NCBI GenBank assembly: GCA_937870825.1
Contig: CALMZO010000262.1
Span: 1 to 53,735, forward strand
Reading direction: 5' to 3'
DNA from: an uncultured Chloroflexota bacterium
GTDB taxonomy: Bacteria; Chloroflexota; Anaerolineae; UBA4142; SHND01
DNA: 53,735 nt
The number at the start of each line of letters is the position of its first letter. Position 1 is the first letter of the stretch. The notes beneath the pieces were generated by a model. The model saw nothing but the letters and a program-made list of their open reading frames with translations, was not told the DNA's origin and ran no database searches. Shown piece after piece: positions 8,026 through 17,419 of this stretch. Both the position numbers and the translations under genes were made by a program.

Positions 8026-8604
8026 ATGAACTCTCGCACGAATCGTCTGCTCGTACTTTGGAACGTTGTTTTGACAACGCTCGTTTTGCTTTTGCTCGGG
8101 CTCTATGCGTCCGCCGCGCAGGCGGCGAATGACCCACCTGTGCGCGTCTTTCAAGCCAATGCCGACCATACCGGAGGCAGGGGCGTCGGCAGCACCGCGA
8201 CCATTCAAGTGAAAACGCACGGCGATTGGACGTTGCTGCAAAAATTGTCCGTGGACTTGAATGGCGCGACCAATCACGAATGCGCGGCAGTCGCGAGCTC
8301 GCGCGTCTTTAATGCGTCAGGCAACGCGGAGGATAACAAGTACGAATTTGTTTTGACTCTGGACGATCCCGACCCGCAAGGAACTTTAGCCACCACCCGC
8401 GTGATTGATTTTGACGATGACCGCGTGATTTCAGACCACGACGACCAAGAAGTGACTTCGAGCTCGCTGTATCATGCGACCAACGAAGCTCACACCTTTT
8501 ATTGGTTTGCGCGAAAAATTTCAGAAGACGGCAAGCCCCCAACGTACATGAGTGTACAGAATTCGACGCTGTGGGTCCTCTGCGTCAAGAAAATACTGCT
8601 CTAA
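8026..8604 (+). CDS. Secreted hypothetical protein
   Basis: 192 residues with a clear signal peptide: basic NSRTNR, a hydrophobic core VVLTTLVLLLLGLYA and the cleavage-like AQA-AN near residue 34. The mature part is rich in Asp, Thr and Ser, with predicted beta character and three or so cysteines (HECAAV, WVLCVKK). I do not recognise a family. AAAGGAGG at about 8012-8019 is an excellent ribosome-binding site, which makes the start and the gene secure. It stands alone between two terminators. Confidence 0.75.
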   Translation: MNSRTNRLLVLWNVVLTTLVLLLLGLYASAAQAANDPPVRVFQANADHTGGRGVGSTATIQVKTHGDWTLLQKLSVDLNGATNHECAAVASSRVFNASGNAEDNKYEFVLTLDDPDPQGTLATTRVIDFDDDRVISDHDDQEVTSSSLYHATNEAHTFYWFARKISEDGKPPTYMSVQNSTLWVLCVKKILL

Positions 8605-8640
8605 AAAAGACGCCTCTCCAGATTTGGAGAGGCGTTTGTT
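8603..8640. terminator. Bidirectional terminator between convergent genes
   Basis: CGCCTCTCC at 8611-8619 pairs with GGAGAGGCG at 8626-8634. An A-run (8603-8608) lies on one side and T-rich sequence on the other, so it can serve both the secreted-protein gene on the plus strand and the protease gene on the minus strand. Confidence 0.9.
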
Positions 8641-8643
8641 TTA

Positions 8644-9771
8644 TTACGCGGGACGCGCCACGAGTGTAATTTTTACCTGCAAGGTTTGCCCGCCGCGTTC
8701 GACGGTGAGCGTTACCGTGTCGCCGACGCGATAGCGAAACAGAATCGAACGCAAGGAATTGTCCTCATTGATCGGATTGTTATCAATTGCGGTCACAACG
8801 TCTTGTACGCGCAAACCGCCGCGCGAGGCGGGACTGCCCGATGTCACTTGTGTGATAATGACACCGTTTTTCGCTGAGAGATTCAATTCGCCTGCAAGCT
8901 GTGGCGTCACTTCGGTGTACGAGATGCCGATGAACGGATATTCAATGCGCCCACGCGCAATCAATTGCTCGGCGACAGACCGCACTGTATTCGACGGGAC
9001 CGCGAATCCCAAGCCCTCGGCGGGCGCGCCGCCAACCGATTCACGCACGACCAACGTGTTGATGCCGACGATTTGCCCCGCAAGATTAATCAACGGTCCG
9101 CCGGAATTGCCGTGATTGATTGCGGCGTCGGTTTGTACGAGGCCCTCTTGTTGTGTGCCTTCGACCTTGCGATTCAATCCACTTACCACGCCAACGGTCA
9201 CCGAGCCGCGATAATTTCCCAACGGACTGCCGATGGCAATCACCCATTCGCCCAATTGCAGCGCGCTTGAATCGCCGAACGGTACAAATCCGGGAACCGG
9301 GCCATCTACTTTCAGAACGGCAATATCGGTGAGCGGGTCTGTGCCGACAACTCGGGCATTGATACGCGTGCCGTCATGGTAAATGACCGCGACGCTCGAC
9401 GAATCTTCAATCACGTGGTTGTTCGTGATGATGTGTCCGTCCGCCGAAATGACAACGCCGGAACCGGATGCTTGAATCGTTCCGCCATAACTTGTACTGC
9501 TGCCGTTCGTGATGACGGTGACGACAGCCGGTTCCACTTTGCGTACCGTATCAATCACTTCGGTTGTCGCATTGACCGTCAAGTTTTGCACTACCGGCGG
9601 TTGCCCCGGCGTAACCGCTTTGATTTCCTGCGGCACGGGCGCGGTGATTTGCGGAGCCGCGTTGCGCGCGACGTACATGCCGACCAGACCGCCCATCACA
9701 CCACCGCCGACCACGCCAAGCAATATCCCAAGAAGGACTAAAAGAATTATCCAACCTGATGAACGTGACAT
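8644..9771 (-). CDS. Membrane-anchored HtrA/DegP-type serine protease with PDZ domain
   Basis: A 375-residue envelope protease. An N-terminal transmembrane anchor (residues 7-34, glycine-rich) precedes a trypsin-like domain with catalytic His119 (TNNHVIED), Asp149 (DPLTDIAVLK) and Ser223 (GNSGGPL). One C-terminal PDZ domain (about 285-370) carries the substrate-binding FIGISY and GLRVQDVV elements. Such proteases degrade misfolded extracytoplasmic proteins. The start is ATG 9771, since AGGAGG lies at about 9780-9785; the frame stays open for seven more codons upstream but without such a site. Confidence 0.95.
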   Translation of the reverse strand: MSRSSGWIILLVLLGILLGVVGGGVMGGLVGMYVARNAAPQITAPVPQEIKAVTPGQPPVVQNLTVNATTEVIDTVRKVEPAVVTVITNGSSTSYGGTIQASGSGVVISADGHIITNNHVIEDSSSVAVIYHDGTRINARVVGTDPLTDIAVLKVDGPVPGFVPFGDSSALQLGEWVIAIGSPLGNYRGSVTVGVVSGLNRKVEGTQQEGLVQTDAAINHGNSGGPLINLAGQIVGINTLVVRESVGGAPAEGLGFAVPSNTVRSVAEQLIARGRIEYPFIGISYTEVTPQLAGELNLSAKNGVIITQVTSGSPASRGGLRVQDVVTAIDNNPINEDNSLRSILFRYRVGDTVTLTVERGGQTLQVKITLVARPA

Positions 9772-10034
9772 CGTTTTTGCCTCCTGTATCAAAACACGCC
9801 TATCTTGTTACAACGAGCTTAAGCCGAGTTTAACGCGACCTAAAGAACGCGTATGGGCGAAGCATTCGTGACGAGATTGAATGTCGCGCTTAGAGCTCTC
9901 AAATAAAGTTGTATGATGGATTCTACGCTTCGGCGGATTGATGGGCAGTAACCGCATCAATGCTCGAGTCCGATGCTATGAACTCTATTCGAGTTGACTA
10001 TCAGATTGCCGACGAATGCTTCACCCCCACTGCT

Positions 10035-10958
10035 CTACGGCAATTTTTTCGCAATGTCCTCGAGGGTATCATCGTACGAGATACGAATACGCGGCAGCGT
10101 GAGCAGGTCATCGGCATGGATTTTGTAGCCGCAGCACAAAATCAGCGCGGCGCGATACCCGGCGGTTTGCGTTGCGGCAACCACTCGCGGATTGAATGCG
10201 CCGAAGGGATAGGACAGCGCGTATGTTGGGTGTCCGAACTTGGCTTCCATCTTTTCTTTTGCCCCACTCAACTGTCGCCGCATTTGCTCCAACGTGATTT
10301 TTGTTAAATCTTCGTGGCTAATTGTGTGCCCGCCAAACTCCATCCCCGCGCGGTCCATTTCAATGGCTTGTTCCCAATTGATGAGCAATTCACCGCCAAC
10401 ATCCAAGTACTGGGTCGGCACAAAAAAATTTCCCACCATGCCGCGTTTTTTCAACTCGGGAAAGGCGACGGTGTAGCTGTCAATCCAGCCGTCGTCGATT
10501 GTGAGCAGAAGCGGCTTTGTCGGCAAGGGCGCACCGTCCTCAAAAAACTCGACCAGCTGCTTGAACGTAATGGTATGAAAACCGCGCGCCTGAAAAAAAT
10601 CAAGCTGCGCGGCAAATTCGTTCGGCGCAACGCTCCATGTGCGCAGCACTTGACTTGCATTCGCCTCACGGTACTTGAGATGATGGTACATCAAAATCGG
10701 AATGACCACATTTTCGCCCGCGGCGGGCGGCGTGATGAATGGCGTTGGCGTTGCGGTTGGCGTTGACGTCGGCGCGGGGGTGAACGTTTGCGTCGGTAAA
10801 GCCGTTGGCGTCGCACCGGGCAGCGCGGTCGGTTCAACCGTGCGTTCCACAAATTCGGGTGTTTGGGTCGGAAACGGCGGCGGCTCGTCACGCCCGCAGG
10901 CGACAAACAGCGCGACAAAACTCGTAAGCAAAAGAAATAGCGATGGATTCGGTTTCAC
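10035..10958 (-). CDS. Polysaccharide deacetylase lipoprotein (NodB domain)
   Basis: 307 residues. The N-terminus is a lipoprotein signal with lipobox VALFVAC (lipid-bearing Cys21), followed by a Thr/Pro-rich linker (about residues 30-75). The C-terminal NodB-homology domain has LMYHHL, the metal-binding TIDDGW motif, GGHTISHEDL (HxxxH type) and SYPFGAFN. It likely removes acetyl groups from a surface or cell-wall polysaccharide. No ATG start exists: GTG 10958 is chosen, with GAGGGA upstream, while TTG 10967 is an alternative. The 9793-10034 gap before htrA shows no gene. Confidence 0.9.
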   Translation of the reverse strand: MKPNPSLFLLLTSFVALFVACGRDEPPPFPTQTPEFVERTVEPTALPGATPTALPTQTFTPAPTSTPTATPTPFITPPAAGENVVIPILMYHHLKYREANASQVLRTWSVAPNEFAAQLDFFQARGFHTITFKQLVEFFEDGAPLPTKPLLLTIDDGWIDSYTVAFPELKKRGMVGNFFVPTQYLDVGGELLINWEQAIEMDRAGMEFGGHTISHEDLTKITLEQMRRQLSGAKEKMEAKFGHPTYALSYPFGAFNPRVVAATQTAGYRAALILCCGYKIHADDLLTLPRIRISYDDTLEDIAKKLP

Positions 10959-10982
10959 AATGAGCAATTTCCCTCAGTTCCC

Positions 10983-11156
10983 TTACTTTGCCTTCAGCCA
11001 CCGTGCGGATTCCCAATCGGTTTGAACCGATTTCAACCGGTTGTAGCCACCCCATTCATTTGGTGTGCGCCGCGCCCAAAATCGTGACGCACACCCATTG
11101 AGGAAAGGCAGGTTGACGTGTTCCATTTCCCATGCGAAAATCGCCGCACAATTCAT
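10983..11156 (-). CDS. Possible small protein with aromatic-rich sequence, unknown
   Basis: A 57-residue frame that starts at an ATG overlapping the divergent ATG of the VTT gene (shared bases 11155-11156), with GGTGG just upstream. The sequence is protein-like: WEMEHVNLPFLNGC, then FWARRTPNEWGGYNRLKSV and DWESARWL. Its Trp/Asn richness is unlike a random shadow. I know no family with certainty. It lies directly upstream of the deacetylase on the same strand. An internal start at 11126 would give 47 residues. Confidence 0.45.
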   Translation of the reverse strand: MNCAAIFAWEMEHVNLPFLNGCASRFWARRTPNEWGGYNRLKSVQTDWESARWLKAK

Positions 11157-11754
11157 GACCACCGAACGAACAACCCCAGCCGCGCCGCCGCCGCGCTTGC
11201 GCATCATTCAGATTTTCACGCTCGTCATCTTGATTGCTGCGTTTGCCGCGACCTTCATTTTGTTGTTTGACAATGAACGTCGCGCACAGGTTGAAGCGCT
11301 CATTGCTTCGCCCATCGGTTTGGTAGTGCTTTTTTTTCTCGCGCTGTTGAGCAACGCCACGTTGATTCTCCCTGTTCCGGGACTCGCGTTGACCGCGCTC
11401 GCAGGAACGATTGCCAATCCTCTCGCGGTGGGCATCGTTGCCGGTGCGGGACAAGCTCTCGGCGAAATGACAGGGTATCTCGCGGGTTACAGTGGACAGA
11501 CGTTGATTGATAACGTGCCGCGTTATGCGCGTATGGTGGCTTGGATGCGACGGTACGGCGCGCTCACGATTTTTGTGCTCGCGTTAATTCCGAATCCCGT
11601 GTTTGATGTCGCGGGCATTGTCGCGGGCGCACTGCGAATGCCGTGGTGGCTGTATTTGATTTCGGCGGGCGCGGGAAAAATTTTGAAAAACATTGCGCTG
11701 GCGTATGCGGCGGCGTCGGGCACAGATTGGCTCTTGCAGTTGTACGGCAGATAG
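11155..11754 (+). CDS. VTT (SNARE-associated/DedA-like) membrane protein
   Basis: A 199-residue integral membrane protein. After a short Pro-rich N-terminus, a first helix (about residues 19-38) precedes the VTT core: a hydrophobic pair with SNATLILPVPGLALTAL, the GQALGEMTGYLAGYSG re-entrant motif, and ALIPNPVFDVAGIVAGALRM, which carries the F/Y-D-x-AG signature. Family members act in lipid transport or scrambling and membrane homeostasis. The ATG at 11155 is preferred; the frame is open upstream but that part looks non-coding. A terminator follows at once. Confidence 0.88.
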   Translation: MTTERTTPAAPPPRLRIIQIFTLVILIAAFAATFILLFDNERRAQVEALIASPIGLVVLFFLALLSNATLILPVPGLALTALAGTIANPLAVGIVAGAGQALGEMTGYLAGYSGQTLIDNVPRYARMVAWMRRYGALTIFVLALIPNPVFDVAGIVAGALRMPWWLYLISAGAGKILKNIALAYAAASGTDWLLQLYGR

Positions 11755-11770
11755 ATTATACAACAACAAA

Positions 11771-11806
11771 AAATGCGGCTGTGACGAACACAGCCGCATT
11801 TTTTTA
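11771..11806 (+). terminator. Rho-independent terminator after the VTT gene
   Basis: AAATGCGGCTGTG at 11771-11783 pairs with CACAGCCGCATTT at 11789-11801, followed by further T residues to 11805. Confidence 0.92.
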
Positions 11807-12096
11807 TTGTGCGTAACGACACCCATTCGTTACGCGACCACCCAACAAAGGAGAACAAACCGTAACTTGTTTTGTCTGCGCGTCCCACCTTGCGCGCGTT
11901 CAAACTCGAAAGGATCAGGCGGGGAATAGAGCTTGGACCCTCCGAACAGGGGTGCGCTCTTGTAGAAACACTTGGCTCGGATATTTACAGCCTCGCTCCG
12001 CTTCACCCTTTTTGGCATCCCCCAACCTGTCGCCCGTAGGATAACGTTCCCAGATTAGGAAAAAATGAGAAAAGTGTAAATAGTTTGTGAACGGTA
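11807..12096. other. Gene-free stretch, possible structured RNA
   Basis: About 290 bases with no convincing reading frame. A palindrome (GCGTAACG...CGTTACGC, 11811-11836) sits at the left. Around 11930-11965 GAGC, CCCT and AGGG, GCTC arms could form a longer hairpin. Neither strand matches a structured RNA I can name (not tmRNA, SRP or RNase P consensus). Short frames on both strands lack good starts. Confidence 0.3.
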
Positions 12097-12131
12097 TTTG
12101 CAGAGACGTTACGGCATAACGTCTCTGCAAA
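12097..12131. repeat. Perfect 15-bp inverted repeat downstream of the kinase gene
   Basis: TTTGCAGAGACGTTA (12097-12111) and its exact complement (12117-12131) flank a 5-base spacer, three bases after the kinase stop on the minus strand. It could stop transcription or protect an RNA end, but the T-tract expected of an intrinsic terminator is weak. GCAGAGAC/GTCTCTGC arms also occur in the phnD terminator. Confidence 0.7.
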
Positions 12132-12133
12132 GT

Positions 12134-13606
12134 TCATGTTTCATTCAACGCGAGACGCGGCGATTGCGCCAAAGGCGTCGTATTTGGAACGGTTTTTGTT
12201 TCTGACAAAGGCAGCCACACCGTGAACGTACTGCCTCTGCCGATTTGTGATTCCACCGTAATTTTTCCGTTGTGCGCGTCCACAACGGATTTTGCAATCG
12301 CGAGCCCAAGTCCCGTACCCCCTGCGTCGCGCGAACGCGCTTTATCTACCCGATAAAAACGGTCAAACAAATTTGGGATATTCTCCGCCGCGATGCCGAT
12401 GCCCGTATCTTGTACCGCGATTTTCACCCACGTATCATCTTTGGTGAGCGATAAGGTGACCTTGCCGCCTTGTGGCGTGTACTTGACCGCGTTGTCCACA
12501 AGATTCAACAAAACTTGCTTTAAGCGGTCACGGTCTCCTGTAATAATCGCCTGGTCTTCCGCACCGAGAACAAATGTCACCCCTTTCGCGGTCACTTGCG
12601 CTTGACGATATACTTCGAGCAACAGGGTATCCAATTCAATCATTTGTTTTGCAATCGGCACCCCCGCGTCTTGCCGCGCGAGCAACAGCAAGTCGCTTAC
12701 GAGACGGCTCATGCGCGCCGTTTCCGAATCAATCGCTTCAATCACTTGGGCGCGCTCTTCGGGGTCATTCGCCGCGCCGCGCTGCAACAAATCGAGATTG
12801 CCGCGCACTGCCGTCAAGGGCGAACGCAATTCATGCGAAACATCCGCGACAAAACGCTGCTGCGCGCGAAACAGTTCTTCGATGCGCGCGAGCATTTCAT
12901 TGAACGTCATCGCAAGGCGTCCCACTTCATCCACCATTTGCGGTACTTCAATCCGCCTGCCCAAATCACGCGCGCGTGTAATTTTTTGCGCCGCCGTCAT
13001 CACTTTGCCGATGGGCGCAAGCACATTGCCGGCGATAAACCAACCGCCGACTGCGGCAACAATCAAGCCCGCCGCAATACTCACCGTTATCAACGTCGCG
13101 AGTTCGCGCAGGGTATTGTCAACCTGGCGCAAGGATTGTGCGACTTCGATATAACCCAGCACAGCATCGTTCTTGGCGCGTATCGGCGCAACGTAAAGAC
13201 GCAGCCGCGTCTTGTTGACGATAAAGTCGGAAGGGGCGGCTTGACCGAACCGGGCGCGCGCGTGTTGTTCAGACGGAATGGCGAGATATTGACTTCCCAA
13301 ATTTTCGGAACGGCTAAAAACTTTGCCATCCGCGTTGCGCAGCTGCACGTAAATTTCGCCGGTCGAAAAAACGTCCGCGTTTGGCAAAAAGACAACCTTG
13401 CGCTCGAACAGTGACGACAAATCATCTTGCAGCGTAATCACCGTTGCAAGACTTGCCTGAATATCACTGGCACGTTGCCGCAGAGAACGGTCTACTTCTT
13501 GATATGAAGTGATATAGACAGTCGCATACAACGCGACGCCAAAGACAATGAGGAGCAAAGCGAGGAGTCCAACATACCACAACGTCAGACGGGTTCGAAT
13601 GGACAT
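12134..13606 (-). CDS. Membrane sensor histidine kinase
   Basis: 490 residues: transmembrane helix 1 (about 9-33), an extracytoplasmic sensor domain (34-168), transmembrane helix 2 (169-193), HAMP (193-245), a dimerisation/phosphoacceptor domain with His258 in SHELRSPL, then an ATPase domain with N-box Asn372, G1 DTGIGI (400-405) and G2 GTGLGL (430-435). It should autophosphorylate His258 and pass phosphate to the adjacent OmpR-type regulator encoded upstream on the same strand. The signal is unknown. The 117-bp gap between the two genes contains direct repeats of GATCCGAC. Confidence 0.96.
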   Translation of the reverse strand: MSIRTRLTLWYVGLLALLLIVFGVALYATVYITSYQEVDRSLRQRASDIQASLATVITLQDDLSSLFERKVVFLPNADVFSTGEIYVQLRNADGKVFSRSENLGSQYLAIPSEQHARARFGQAAPSDFIVNKTRLRLYVAPIRAKNDAVLGYIEVAQSLRQVDNTLRELATLITVSIAAGLIVAAVGGWFIAGNVLAPIGKVMTAAQKITRARDLGRRIEVPQMVDEVGRLAMTFNEMLARIEELFRAQQRFVADVSHELRSPLTAVRGNLDLLQRGAANDPEERAQVIEAIDSETARMSRLVSDLLLLARQDAGVPIAKQMIELDTLLLEVYRQAQVTAKGVTFVLGAEDQAIITGDRDRLKQVLLNLVDNAVKYTPQGGKVTLSLTKDDTWVKIAVQDTGIGIAAENIPNLFDRFYRVDKARSRDAGGTGLGLAIAKSVVDAHNGKITVESQIGRGSTFTVWLPLSETKTVPNTTPLAQSPRLALNET

Positions 13607-13663
13607 GCGAAATAAAAACTACACTTTCTGCGGAGCAAAACAAGTCAGGGAATCTGTTGGTCG

Positions 13664-13723
13664 GCTCGTCGGATGTTCAAATTGACATGACCATCCGACG
13701 ATCCGACGATCCGACTGCCAGAC
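13664..13723. repeat. Low-complexity GATCCGAC direct-repeat filler between kinase and regulator genes
   Basis: ATCCGACG units repeat three times near 13692-13716, and CATCCGAC also faces GTCGGATG (13669-13676) as an inverted pair. It resembles other short filler tracts in this window (1987-2010, 27788-27857), which sit between co-oriented genes. Confidence 0.5.
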
Positions 13724-14398
13724 TCATTCTTCACGTAACGCGTACCCGACCCCGCGCACGGTTTGAATAAGGCGCGGTTCGTTTTGAGCTTCTAATTTTG
13801 AACGCAAGTACCGAATATACACTTCCAAGATGTTTGATTCTCCGCCAAAGTCATAGCCCCAAATCCGGTCGTAAATCAATTCGCGCGAAAGGACTTGGCG
13901 CGGATGTAAAATAAAAAAGTGCAGCAAATCAAATTCTTTGGTCGTCAAATCAATTTTGCGTCCGCCGCGCGTGACTTCGCGCGTGCCCGTGTCGAGCGAC
14001 AAATCAGAGAAGCGGAACGTGGTCTGGTCGGCGGCTTTGTTGCGGCGCAACAAGGCTTTCACACGCGCGAGCAATTCTTCAAACGCGAACGGCTTGACCA
14101 AATAGTCATCCGCGCCGCTGTCGAACCCCTTCACTTTGTCCGATACGGTATCTTTGGCAGTCAACATCAAAATCGGCGTTTCACCGCCCGCGCGCAGCCG
14201 CCGCGCCACTTCGAGACCGTCGAGTCCGGGCAGCATCACATCCAAAATCACAAGGTCCGGCACATTGTCGCGCGCCGCCTTGAGACCGGTTTCGCCGTCG
14301 TGCGTCACTTCGACTTTGAATCCTTCATACGCCAACCCGCGCCGCAAAAAGTCGGCGATTTTTGTTTCATCTTCGATGATAAGAATTCGTTCCGCCAT
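13724..14398 (-). CDS. OmpR/PhoB-family response regulator
   Basis: 224 residues. The receiver domain (1-115) has the acidic pair Glu9-Asp10, phosphoacceptor Asp53 (ILDVMLPG), Thr80 and Lys102 (VKPF). A winged-helix DNA-binding domain follows (about 130-222), with [10 protein letters not shown] and the recognition segment [16 protein letters not shown], ending in VRGVGYALR. It precedes the kinase gene on the same strand and is its likely partner. Confidence 0.96.
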   Translation of the reverse strand: MAERILIIEDETKIADFLRRGLAYEGFKVEVTHDGETGLKAARDNVPDLVILDVMLPGLDGLEVARRLRAGGETPILMLTAKDTVSDKVKGFDSGADDYLVKPFAFEELLARVKALLRRNKAADQTTFRFSDLSLDTGTREVTRGGRKIDLTTKEFDLLHFFILHPRQVLSRELIYDRIWGYDFGGESNILEVYIRYLRSKLEAQNEPRLIQTVRGVGYALREE

Positions 14399-14463
14399 GT
14401 TCGCAATTATAAATCAAATTTCGCGTACCACGAATCGCGTGTCGCCAATCACCAATCGAATTT

Positions 14464-17385
14464 TCACTCGACGCTCAACTCCTCGATGAGCAAATGGTCA
14501 CCGAGTGAATTCCCATCCGCGTCGCTGACGGGCAACCGCGCGCCCGTGGCGCCATCGCAAAAACCAATTTCGACAGATGCCGCGCCCTTCAACGCGTCCT
14601 TCGCAATTTCAAACGTGTGTGCGTCCGTGATGTACTCATTCGCCTGCCATTTATCCGTCGGTGCCTTGCCGTTCATCGGTTCGATGTCGTGCTTGCCGAT
14701 AATCTTTCCGTTCGCGTCCAGCAAATGCACAAACGCCACGTAGGGTTTTTCCGTCGCACCCCGCGCGTGCCAGTACAATGTAATGTTAAAAACATCCCCC
14801 GCGCGCATTTTTGTTTGCGGCAAATCAAAGCCGAACAATTCCATCGCGTCGCCAAAACGCGCGACGCGTCGATGTTGCGGATTCGGTTTTCCAAAACTGT
14901 GCACCCGTTCGACAATTTCGATGCTCGCAATTGACGCGCCGTCCGCGCGCCCCAATGGCTTATCGTCCGGCGTGAAAAGGAACACGCGCACTTGCACGTG
15001 AGCGCGCGGCGCGTCGGCAGGAATCTCCACATCGTGAACCGTGCGCACGTACTCGCCGGCGCGCCACTCCTGCGTTGGATACACGTCGCGCAGCAAAATC
15101 TCTTGATGACGCGCAAGCTCCTGACCCTTCACGGTGCGCGCGGTTAAACGCAGCTTGTAATTTTGTAAAGGGTTCGCGTTCGCTTTCCAAAACAAAACGA
15201 CGCGCCAACTTGTACCTGCGGCGGCTTTGTCCACCGCGTCCGACCCAAAAAATTCAATGTCCCCAAACGTTTCTTGAATCGGATACCGCACATCCAAATC
15301 GGGTTTTGTGTCCGAGATTTCGCCGCGCGCGATGATTGTCTCGCCAAGTTGAATGGGCGATGCAGGTGGATCGCGCTTTTGTACTAACGGAATTGTACCG
15401 TTTTGTGACGCGAGCGAGAGGTTGAACGAATAGGTCTGCGGCGGCGCATCCACCGGAACGCGCAGCGGCAACATTGTCACAACAACATCGTCGCGCTGCC
15501 ACTGCGACGGCGTATAGCCGAGTGATGCAATCGAATTCCACGTGTAATGCAGATTGTCCCGCAGCGCGGCAACCCACAAGAGACCGTCAGCATCGTTCAC
15601 GCGCGGCGCAAGAATTTGCCACCACAGTTCCGCGTTCAACGTTTCGCCCGTGCGAACGCCCGCAGGCAAATAGGCATCACGAATCAGAATCTGTCCCTCG
15701 TGCGTTTGCGCCACATTGTTCAACCCGCGCACCGTTCTCAGAATTTGAAATTCTTCTTCGGTCAGTTCGTAAATGTCCACTTCGCTGGTGCCGTCCGCCA
15801 GTTTTGCCGTGAACGCGGGCGCGTCGGCAAGAAATTGCCTTTTGAAAATTTCATGCACCGCGCCGCTGCGCGGATTTACGACGAACGCGCTCGTGCGCGC
15901 CGGCAAAACAAACGTATCCGCGCCTTGAAAAAATTGCGCGCGGTTCGGTTTGCGCGCGACGAGATTGAACGAACCGCGGTCCAAATCATTTGCAAATTCT
16001 ACCGATACGAGCGCACGTTCATCCGTCTGATGTTTGTCCAACCAACGCGCCGCAATCGCCAAATCCGCGCGTTGAATCAAACGCACCCGGGGATTGTTTG
16101 TCCATGTGACAAAATACGCGGTGATGCCATCGTATGCCGCGAACGCAAGCAACAGCGCACACAGCGCGCCAAAGGCGAGGCGCGCCCGGTTGCCAAAACG
16201 TTTCATCACAAACACGCGCAGTTCATCCAACGCCAACGCGGGCAGGATGAACGCCGCGCCGATTGCGCCGACCGCGCGGTGCTGTGACAAAGCGCTTACG
16301 CTCAAAACGTTCGGCAACAACATCACGAACAACCAAATCAAGGTGAACGCGTACGGCGCGCGTTTGAATCGCCACAGTGCGATGCCGATGCCCGCATAAA
16401 AAAAGATTGCCCACAGCGGGTCGAATATCGGACGTTGCGCGACGTTGTAACGCCATTCCGGGTCGCCACTCACGCCGAACATGCCAAACACGCGCACCGC
16501 GTTCTTGAGCAGCAGCATCAGATTGCCTTGCCACAGCGTTGGCAGGTCGCCGCTCAAATCGCCGCTTCGCGCGAGCGCCGTTTCGAGATGCGTGGGGATG
16601 AAACGGCACAGGGGAAAATAAATCAGCGCGGCGAGGACGAAAAGGATGGGGATGAACGGGAAATTTTTTCGCCACGTACTGCGATGCCAAACAAAAGCAT
16701 AAAGGACAAAAACAAACAGCGTCGCCGGAACCAAAATTCCCGAACGGGAGGTGTACGCTCCAAGTCCCGCGAGAATCCCGGAGAGGAGTAACAATATTCT
16801 ATTGCCGCGCGTCCACCCGATCCAAAAGACATAGAACGTCACCGCCGCGAGCAAATACGTACTGATGGTATGCAAGCCCGCGCGCGATTCGTAAAGATGC
16901 CAGAAGGAAAACGTAATCAGTGCAGTCGCAATCAGTGCGCTGAAATTCGCGCTAGACACCTCACCCCAACGCTCTCCTAAATTAGGCGTGGGCGCCGCAC
17001 CACTCCCCTCTCCTTGCACAGGAGAGGGGCTGGGGATGAGGTCAAACATTTCGCGCGCGAGCAAATACGTCAACACCAATGCGCCGAATCCGCATAACGC
17101 CGCGCCGGCGCGCAGCGCCCAAACATTTTCGCCAAAGAGCTTGAACATTGCGGCAACCAAGTACATGAACAACGGTTCATTGCCGCGATTCAATTCGAAA
17201 AAAATTGGGTACTGCCCTTGCAAAATCGTTCGCGCGAAATTGGCGACGAACACTTCGTCGTGCTGAACGCCCGGCGGAAATTGGTCGAGCGCGTAAAAGC
17301 GCAGCCCAAACGCGACGAGCAGGACCAATCCCGCGAGCCAAATCAAGCGCGGGGTGCGCACAACGCGGGCACGAAAATGGGTCAT
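14464..17385 (-). CDS. GT39-type (PMT/ArnT-like) membrane glycosyltransferase with large extracytoplasmic domain
   Basis: 973 residues. The N-terminal half (about 15-490) has many transmembrane helices and the QHDEV loop motif after helix 1 (residues 41-45), where GT-C enzymes carry the catalytic acidic residue, so it should use a lipid-linked sugar donor. The C-terminal half is a soluble beta-rich region with two or more repeated modules. The start is ATG 17385; the open frame continues 62 codons further but runs through the upstream terminator. Residues about 116-144 derive from an inserted palindromic repeat (16959-17043) in the loop between two helices. Confidence 0.87.
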   Translation of the reverse strand: MTHFRARVVRTPRLIWLAGLVLLVAFGLRFYALDQFPPGVQHDEVFVANFARTILQGQYPIFFELNRGNEPLFMYLVAAMFKLFGENVWALRAGAALCGFGALVLTYLLAREMFDLIPSPSPVQGEGSGAAPTPNLGERWGEVSSANFSALIATALITFSFWHLYESRAGLHTISTYLLAAVTFYVFWIGWTRGNRILLLLSGILAGLGAYTSRSGILVPATLFVFVLYAFVWHRSTWRKNFPFIPILFVLAALIYFPLCRFIPTHLETALARSGDLSGDLPTLWQGNLMLLLKNAVRVFGMFGVSGDPEWRYNVAQRPIFDPLWAIFFYAGIGIALWRFKRAPYAFTLIWLFVMLLPNVLSVSALSQHRAVGAIGAAFILPALALDELRVFVMKRFGNRARLAFGALCALLLAFAAYDGITAYFVTWTNNPRVRLIQRADLAIAARWLDKHQTDERALVSVEFANDLDRGSFNLVARKPNRAQFFQGADTFVLPARTSAFVVNPRSGAVHEIFKRQFLADAPAFTAKLADGTSEVDIYELTEEEFQILRTVRGLNNVAQTHEGQILIRDAYLPAGVRTGETLNAELWWQILAPRVNDADGLLWVAALRDNLHYTWNSIASLGYTPSQWQRDDVVVTMLPLRVPVDAPPQTYSFNLSLASQNGTIPLVQKRDPPASPIQLGETIIARGEISDTKPDLDVRYPIQETFGDIEFFGSDAVDKAAAGTSWRVVLFWKANANPLQNYKLRLTARTVKGQELARHQEILLRDVYPTQEWRAGEYVRTVHDVEIPADAPRAHVQVRVFLFTPDDKPLGRADGASIASIEIVERVHSFGKPNPQHRRVARFGDAMELFGFDLPQTKMRAGDVFNITLYWHARGATEKPYVAFVHLLDANGKIIGKHDIEPMNGKAPTDKWQANEYITDAHTFEIAKDALKGAASVEIGFCDGATGARLPVSDADGNSLGDHLLIEELSVE
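16959..17043. repeat. Dispersed palindromic element inserted in frame in the glycosyltransferase gene
   Basis: Core CTCCCCTCTCCTTG faces AGGAGAGGGG, followed by CTGGGGATGAGGTC; the left end CCTCACCCC is the inverse of the right end. A second copy with the same core lies at 39937-40015, also inside a reading frame. In this copy the frame reads PSPSPVQGEGSG. The sequence type (TGGGG.TGAGGTC) is a familiar repeat of bacterial genomes. Confidence 0.8.
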
Positions 17386-17419
17386 GATGTTTTGGCTTCT
17401 ACAAATGGATTCACGAGAC

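Noticed and set aside
13664-13723. CRISPR-like array
   Set aside because: Only three 8-bp units in direct tandem, without spacers of constant length or cas genes.
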